DNA of 11,457 nt, from assembly GCA_002401055.1 (NCBI GenBank), contig NVRZ01000078.1:1-11457 (forward strand), given 5' to 3'. Positions 7,128 through 11,457 of this stretch are shown here, piece by piece (positions within the stretch are counted from its first letter, which is position 1; each line of letters opens with the position of its first letter). The notes beneath the pieces were generated by a model, which worked only from the letters and a program-made list of their open reading frames with translations, made no database searches and had not been told where the DNA came from. The DNA comes from Bacteroidota bacterium (GTDB lineage: Bacteria > Bacteroidota > Bacteroidia > NORP154). Made by a program: the position numbers and the translations under genes.

Positions 7128-8852
7128 ATGAAAATGCAGAATTCAATATTATTTACGATTATGTTTTTGGTAGCGACTCTATCTTACGCACAAATGGATT
7201 GTAGCGATGGAAGATACAGTACTAAAGTATTTACAGGAAACACAAAAACCAGTAACATTTTGTACGGAAATAATTTTAATCTCGATGGCTCCTCTCAAGA
7301 TTTGTTTTTGGACGTTTATGAGCCCACTGGTGATTCTTTAACATTGAGGCCCTTAATAATTATGGCTCATGGAGGCAGCTTTATTGGTGGCGACAAAACT
7401 GATGGATGTACAGATCCAATTTGTATAGAACTTTCCAACTATGGCTATGTTACCGCCTCAATTAATTACCGGATTGGGATGGGCTTCCCAGTAAATGAGG
7501 AAAGTGCAACGAGAGCGGTTTACCGAGCGACCCACGATGCTAGAGCTGCAGTACGCTTTTTTAGAAAGGATTTTGCAGAAAATGGAAACACATATGGAAT
7601 TGACACCAGCCAGATTTATTTTGGTGGCCAGTCTGCCGGGGCATTTATGGCGATCCACATGGCATATTTGAATGATACAAGTGAACTGCCTCCGTTAGTT
7701 GATACTACGGAAATCGGAATGGGCGGCGGAATGGAAGGAAATAGTGGCAACCCCGGTTATTCTTCGCGAGTAAACGCTATCATTAACATGGCCGGCGCAC
7801 TTGCCGACACGGCGTTTATGGAACCCAATGACGTTCCTATTATAAGCTTTCATGGTGACATGGATGGCACTGTACCTTTTGGAACGGATATTATATATGT
7901 TCTTGGGTTTCCACTGATGGAGGTGGATGGCAGTGCCTCTATTGCAGAACAAGCAGATAAGCTGGGAGTGATAAACTGTTTTAAACCTTATTATGGGCAA
8001 AATCATGTACCCGAATGTTCAAATACGGCATACTTCGACACCTCTTTAGCCTATATAAAAAATTGGATGCTTCAATTTGTCTGTTCAGGACCTGATATTT
8101 GCAGCTACTACGAGCAGTGCAATGTAAATGGGGTAATGTCTAATACAGATGAATCGGTAATGGGCGCAGGAGACGGAACAGCTAGCGTAAGTATAACAGG
8201 AGGAGTTGCCCCTTACACATATCTCTGGAGTAGTGGAGATAGCACATCAAGTATAACAGGACTATCCTCAGGTGCATATCAGGTTACCGTGACCGAATCT
8301 ACCGGATGCGTCTATATTGGTTCTGTAGCTATTAATACGCCTGGTTGTACAATTAGCCTTAGTTTGGGCGGTTCAGCAGAAACAATATCTGGCGCAAATG
8401 ATGGCACCGCGACTGTAACAATTATGAATGGAGCTGCTCCATATTCAATATTGTGGAGTACAAGCGACACGGATACCGTAATGATTAGCAGTTTGGCTCC
8501 TGGAAACTATTCTGTTGTCGTAACTGATAGCGCTGGATGCGTAGCAACTGGCAACTATACTGTGGAGGGCGGACAAGTAGTGGGAGTACCCACCCAATCC
8601 GAAAAAACGGTTCGAATTATGGTATATCCTAATCCTGCAAGTGGCTCTGTAACCTTTAAATTAATGGATTACCAATCAACGATTATATCGATCTACAATC
8701 TTGCAGGTGTTCGCATTAAACGTATTTATGCAAAGGAATCTATTACTAAAGTGCCAATTCATGACCTGGCCCCAGGATTGTATTTCTTTCAACTAAACAA
8801 TCCAGTAAACGGAAAATTCAGTAACGGAAAGTTCGTTGTTGCAAGGCAATAA
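7128..8852 (+). CDS. Secreted alpha/beta hydrolase (esterase/lipase-like) with two SprB repeats and T9SS sorting domain
   Basis: This protein has 574 aa from ATG 7128. A GTG at 7095 is in frame but coincides with the predicted transcription start. The signal peptide is residues 1-21 (SYA|QMD). The catalytic domain (~22-320) shows an HGGSF oxyanion-hole motif (81-85), a GQSAG nucleophile elbow (Ser169), an Asp in HGDMDGTVP (~246) and a His in GQNHVPEC (~293). These form a complete Ser-Asp-His triad of the carboxylesterase type. Two SprB-type repeats follow at ~331-404 and ~407-479 (PYTYLWSSGDS / PYSILWSTSDT, each ending GxYxVxVT). The last ~78 residues are a canonical type A sorting domain with YPNPASG, IYNLAGVRI and LAPGLYFFQL, so export through T9SS is expected. 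An ester substrate is likely; which one cannot be told. The gene carries its own promoter-like sequence. Confidence 0.88.
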   Translation: MKMQNSILFTIMFLVATLSYAQMDCSDGRYSTKVFTGNTKTSNILYGNNFNLDGSSQDLFLDVYEPTGDSLTLRPLIIMAHGGSFIGGDKTDGCTDPICIELSNYGYVTASINYRIGMGFPVNEESATRAVYRATHDARAAVRFFRKDFAENGNTYGIDTSQIYFGGQSAGAFMAIHMAYLNDTSELPPLVDTTEIGMGGGMEGNSGNPGYSSRVNAIINMAGALADTAFMEPNDVPIISFHGDMDGTVPFGTDIIYVLGFPLMEVDGSASIAEQADKLGVINCFKPYYGQNHVPECSNTAYFDTSLAYIKNWMLQFVCSGPDICSYYEQCNVNGVMSNTDESVMGAGDGTASVSITGGVAPYTYLWSSGDSTSSITGLSSGAYQVTVTESTGCVYIGSVAINTPGCTISLSLGGSAETISGANDGTATVTIMNGAAPYSILWSTSDTDTVMISSLAPGNYSVVVTDSAGCVATGNYTVEGGQVVGVPTQSEKTVRIMVYPNPASGSVTFKLMDYQSTIISIYNLAGVRIKRIYAKESITKVPIHDLAPGLYFFQLNNPVNGKFSNGKFVVARQ

Positions 8853-8882
8853 TACTTCAACAAGACCAAGGTTGTATTTTTC

Positions 8883-8906
8883 CTCTCTTAGTATTTATGT
8901 AGAGAG
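8883..8906. terminator. Hairpin between convergent genes, possible shared terminator
   Basis: CTCTCT (8883-8888) and AGAGAG (8901-8906) are perfect inverted repeats around a 12-nt loop, in the 75-bp gap between the convergent hydrolase and lipoprotein genes. Neither strand has a clear T-run directly after the stem; the T-rich stretch ATTTTT (8876-8881) precedes it on the + strand. The placement favours a terminator, but the structure alone is weak. Confidence 0.3.
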
Positions 8907-8927
8907 TACTAGATTCAGACGAGAAAT

Positions 8928-10286
8928 TTACGGAAACTTTATGCCGTCGCATCCCTGACAATTACCAGTTGGAACCGTGGCATTGTATTGCGAGTTGATC
9001 GCTTTAATGAACTCATTAGCGATGAGGCCATATCCCTTCTGATTCGGATGGTATCCATCTAAACTTAAGAAGCCACCACTCACAAATTCGGTTGAATAAT
9101 CTGCTCCGTTCCACTTTATTCCCGTAGTTAACGTTGAGAAATAATTATTCATATCCACCAACGCAAATCCATACTGCGCGGCTTTTTGATAGATGATATT
9201 GTTGTAATTTATTATTGCACCCTTAATTATGTTCGCCTCAATAGAATCGATCACATATCGATCTGGTATCTGCGTAAATACTCCAAGGAAGTCACATCTC
9301 ATTGAATCCAACGGAACATTGAGAAGAATATACTCGCCCTCCCCCATTTGATCATATCCCGAAGTTGTTCCAGGATCCTCAATAATAAATCCATTGCTAC
9401 CCTCAACGAATCCGAATAAATTTCCCGTAAGGTTATTCAGCGAATCTGCTTTGCTTAAGGTCAGGTCCAATCCCCGAGGGGGAACAAGCGTATAGAATGG
9501 GAAGTCATCCAGGGAAGGGATATTGGCGATAACGCCTTTGGCTCCTCCATATGTTAAAATGGAAAGCACTGAGTCGAGGTAAGACTCAAAAAGTGGTGCA
9601 GACAGTACGTCTACATTGTGCCCTCCTACACTTGCATAGTTGTAGATATCCTCCATCCCCAACCACAGAACAAGAAAAGTAGGGTTAAGCATGGCCACAT
9701 CATTGATAACCTTTGATGTACCTGGATTCAATGCAAATTTTCCATAGAAAGGATTGCTGTTGCCATCACCATAAGAAACACTAAGCGCCGGATCAAACAT
9801 ATCAGCTATTGTAGCCGAAGGAATGGCCAAGTTTTGGTAACCTCCATCCACCAAATACTGCATACCCGCACTCGAAGGCGACACACTTATGATATTCTTT
9901 AGAGGCGAAAGTGACTCTGTGTCTTCACAGTTAACCTTATATCCAAGCGTAATGCGAGAGATAAATTCACTTTCCCACTTTTTACTATTAAATCCAAAAC
10001 CCAAGCCGTAAGGCATTAAAGGCTGCTTGAATTTTGACTTTGCCGTTGGTGAACCACTTTGAAAGTAAATTTCGCTAAACTGTAAGGTCAATAATTTTGG
10101 AATGCTCTTCTCCTGGCCCTCTTTGAACAAAGCGCCATCCTGATATCCGCTCAAGAAATCTCCTCCTACTGCTACTACTTGACTAAAATTTGCATCGCCA
10201 GCACTTAGCTCAGGAACGTCGAGATCCTTTCCACAGGATGCAACAACCACCAATAAAATCGCTAGAGAATATACTTTATAGTTCAT
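8928..10286 (-). CDS. GDSL/SGNH hydrolase-like lipoprotein with altered active site
   Basis: This 452-aa protein has a lipoprotein signal peptide (hydrophobic 7-16, lipobox VASC with Cys18), so it is predicted to be lipid-anchored. The body resembles a Bacteroidota SGNH/GDSL-like family of about this length: block I region VAVGGDFLSGYQDGALF (39-54), an EGQEKSIPKLL segment, KQPLMP, LWLGMEDIYNYA (207-218, block III) and LSLDGYHPNQKGYGLIANEF (407-426, block V). The DxxHP pair (Asp410, His413) is intact. Where relatives, as I remember them, have GNSLTAG or GDSL, this one reads GGDFLSG, so no serine sits at the nucleophile position. The block III Asn is Glu212. The protein may be inactive, use another residue, or bind rather than cleave. 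It ends NCQGCDGIKFP. It lies 9 nt after nfu and is probably cotranscribed with it. Confidence 0.75.
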   Translation of the reverse strand: MNYKVYSLAILLVVVASCGKDLDVPELSAGDANFSQVVAVGGDFLSGYQDGALFKEGQEKSIPKLLTLQFSEIYFQSGSPTAKSKFKQPLMPYGLGFGFNSKKWESEFISRITLGYKVNCEDTESLSPLKNIISVSPSSAGMQYLVDGGYQNLAIPSATIADMFDPALSVSYGDGNSNPFYGKFALNPGTSKVINDVAMLNPTFLVLWLGMEDIYNYASVGGHNVDVLSAPLFESYLDSVLSILTYGGAKGVIANIPSLDDFPFYTLVPPRGLDLTLSKADSLNNLTGNLFGFVEGSNGFIIEDPGTTSGYDQMGEGEYILLNVPLDSMRCDFLGVFTQIPDRYVIDSIEANIIKGAIINYNNIIYQKAAQYGFALVDMNNYFSTLTTGIKWNGADYSTEFVSGGFLSLDGYHPNQKGYGLIANEFIKAINSQYNATVPTGNCQGCDGIKFP

Positions 10287-10293
10287 TTTACTA

Positions 10294-10297
10294 CCTC
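10294..10297 (-). promoter_or_regulatory. Shine-Dalgarno-like GAGG overlapping the nfu stop codon
   Basis: On the - strand, GAGG lies 7 nt before the lipoprotein ATG and shares its first two bases with the TGA stop of nfu (10298-10296). The other genes in the window show no such site. The arrangement suggests the lipoprotein is translated by ribosomes finishing nfu. Confidence 0.4.
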
Positions 10298-10556
10298 AAG
10301 ATGAAAAGTTAACCGGCGTTAGATTGATTACCTCAACAGATTTGATGTTGGGTACGGCCCGTTTTACAGCCTCCTCTACTCCCGCCTTAAAAGTCGACAT
10401 ACTCATTGAACATGTTCTACAAGCACCTAAAAATTCGAGTTTTGCCACATGATCATCTGTAACCTCTATCAAGGCGATATCTCCTCCATCTGTTTGTAAG
10501 TAAGGCCTCAATTCATCAAGGGCACTTTCAATCTTTGCTTCGATTTCCGCTGACAT
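10296..10556 (-). CDS. nfu: NifU-like C-terminal-domain Fe-S scaffold protein (Nfu)
   Basis: This 86-aa protein is a stand-alone NifU C-terminal domain, the cytoplasmic Fe-S cluster carrier that passes clusters to apo-proteins. Diagnostic features are LRPYLQTDGGDIALIEV (16-32), a hydrophobic strand, and the cluster-ligating pair in GACRTCSMS (Cys46 and Cys49), followed by the helix STFKAGVEEAVKRAVP and the strand SVEVI. The CxxC pair binds a 4Fe-4S cluster at a dimer interface in studied homologues. Length and motif order are complete, with no degradation. Its ATG lies 2 nt after the stop of mrp, and the lipoprotein gene starts 9 nt after its own stop, so all three appear to be one operon. 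The mrp neighbour supports an Fe-S assembly role. Confidence 0.93.
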   Translation of the reverse strand: MSAEIEAKIESALDELRPYLQTDGGDIALIEVTDDHVAKLEFLGACRTCSMSMSTFKAGVEEAVKRAVPNIKSVEVINLTPVNFSS

Positions 10557-10558
10557 GG

Positions 10559-11457
10559 TTATGGTGTAGGTACGGTTACGTCAATTTTTGCTGGAGTCGC
10601 ATTAGAAATTGCCAATTGCTGGGCTACCTTCTGGGCGAGTTCGGTATATGCATTAGATACCGGAGTATTATCCTGTAAAGCTGCTGGTCGCCCTGCATCT
10701 CCAGCTTCCCTAATACTTTGAACCAATGGAATTTGTCCTAATAGAGGAACTCCAATTCTTTCAGCCAGATTTACTCCTCCTCCATCGCCGAAAATATAGT
10801 ACTTGTTATCTGGCAACTCTTCGGGAGTAAAGTATGACATGTTTTCTACTATGCCCAACACAGGAACATTGATTGCAGGAAGTTTAAACATGTTTACTCC
10901 CTTCTCCGCATCAGCCAAGGCTACCGCTTGTGGTGTTGTTACAATTACCGCAGCCGATACAGGCACAGCTGAAACAAAGGTTAAATGTATATCTCCGGTA
11001 CCTGGCGGCAAATCCACCAGCAAATAATCCAATTCTCCCCAATCTGCGTCCAAAAACAATTGCCGAAGCGCCTTAGAAGCCATAGGGCCCCTCCATGGAA
11101 TCGCTTGTGCCGGATCAGCAAAAAACCCAATTGATAAAATTTTAATTCCATGGTTCTCTACCGGTACCATCAGCGATTTATCCCCGTCCTTTTTCGATTG
11201 TGGCCTTGCATGCACAACATCGAACATAATTGGGATACTTGGGCCATATATATCCGCATCTACTATACCTACTTTCGCTCCCTCTTTACTGAGCGCAATG
11301 GCAAGATTTGCAGTGACCGTTGATTTCCCAACTCCTCCTTTACCAGAAGCAACTGCTATTATATTCTTAACATTAGGTAGCACATCCTCCTGACTTGTTC
11401 TGTTCGAGGTGACGTTCGAAGTCATGTTAATCTTAGGAATGGCCTCTTTGTCAACGT
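10559..11457 (-). CDS. mrp: Mrp/ApbC/NBP35-family P-loop ATPase, Fe-S carrier (5' end outside window)
   Basis: This is a cytoplasmic MRP/MinD-type ATPase involved in Fe-S cluster delivery. Motifs in order are the deviant Walker A SGKGGVGKST, DADIYGPSIP, PWRGPMASKAL, DLPPGTGD, GIVENMSYF and LLGQIPLVQSIREAGDAGRP. An ATG at 11425 would give 288 aa, but the frame stays open to the window edge and reads ...VDKEAIPKIN before it. This resembles the end of the N-terminal DUF59/MIP18 domain usual in bacterial Mrp proteins of ~360-380 aa. The gene is therefore listed as partial, with its true start beyond 11457. The CxxC pair found after ENMSYF in many ApbC/NBP35 proteins is absent here (FTPEELPDNKYYIFG); from memory this is usual in Bacteroidota. 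It is followed after 2 nt by nfu. Confidence 0.93.
   Translation of the reverse strand, partial: VDKEAIPKINMTSNVTSNRTSQEDVLPNVKNIIAVASGKGGVGKSTVTANLAIALSKEGAKVGIVDADIYGPSIPIMFDVVHARPQSKKDGDKSLMVPVENHGIKILSIGFFADPAQAIPWRGPMASKALRQLFLDADWGELDYLLVDLPPGTGDIHLTFVSAVPVSAAVIVTTPQAVALADAEKGVNMFKLPAINVPVLGIVENMSYFTPEELPDNKYYIFGDGGGVNLAERIGVPLLGQIPLVQSIREAGDAGRPAALQDNTPVSNAYTELAQKVAQQLAISNATPAKIDVTVPTP

Noticed and set aside
8860..8881. ACAA/TTGT hairpin followed by ATTTTT as terminator of the hydrolase gene
   Set aside because: The stem is only 4 bp and would be too weak to support a call.
10803..11027. A 74-codon + strand ORF inside mrp
   Set aside because: It is antisense to a strongly conserved ATPase, and its product has no recognisable feature.

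Overview
The window reads as a chromosome segment of a Bacteroidota bacterium, probably a flavobacterium-like marine or freshwater lineage. The evidence is Type IX secretion (T9SS) C-terminal sorting domains, SprB-type adhesin repeats, an OmpP1/FadL outer-membrane protein, an mrp-nfu Fe-S gene pair, near absence of Shine-Dalgarno sequences, and several TAnnTTTG (-7) promoter-like motifs. The genus cannot be told from this sequence alone.

Layout. Positions 1-8852 are all on the + strand and encode cell-surface or secreted proteins. They are: the coiled-coil tail of a truncated gene (1-93); a possible 40-codon small ORF that overlaps both of its neighbours (83-205); a 947-aa T9SS cargo with three SprB repeats and a PKD domain (202-3045); an 840-aa secreted protein built mainly of eleven tandem Asp/Cys-rich MopE-like putative metal-binding repeats (3212-5734); a FadL-family outer-membrane beta-barrel (5778-7055); and a secreted alpha/beta hydrolase with two SprB repeats and a T9SS sorting domain (7128-8852). 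Positions 8928-11457 are on the - strand and form a tight convergent operon, read from right to left: mrp/apbC (its 5' end lies beyond the window), nfu, and a GDSL/SGNH-like lipoprotein.

How the genes fit together. The two sorting-domain proteins are expected to cross the outer membrane through T9SS machinery encoded elsewhere. The repeat protein has a signal peptide but no recognisable sorting domain, so its route to the surface is open. Mrp and Nfu are both Fe-S cluster carriers or assembly factors. The lipoprotein downstream of them looks like an SGNH hydrolase whose block I serine and block III asparagine are replaced.

No RNA gene, CRISPR array, insertion sequence or attachment site was recognised. 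Nothing here is clearly a new defence or mobile system. The most unusual items are the homogenised MopE-like array without a sorting signal, the apparently nucleophile-less SGNH lipoprotein, and the chained small ORF.
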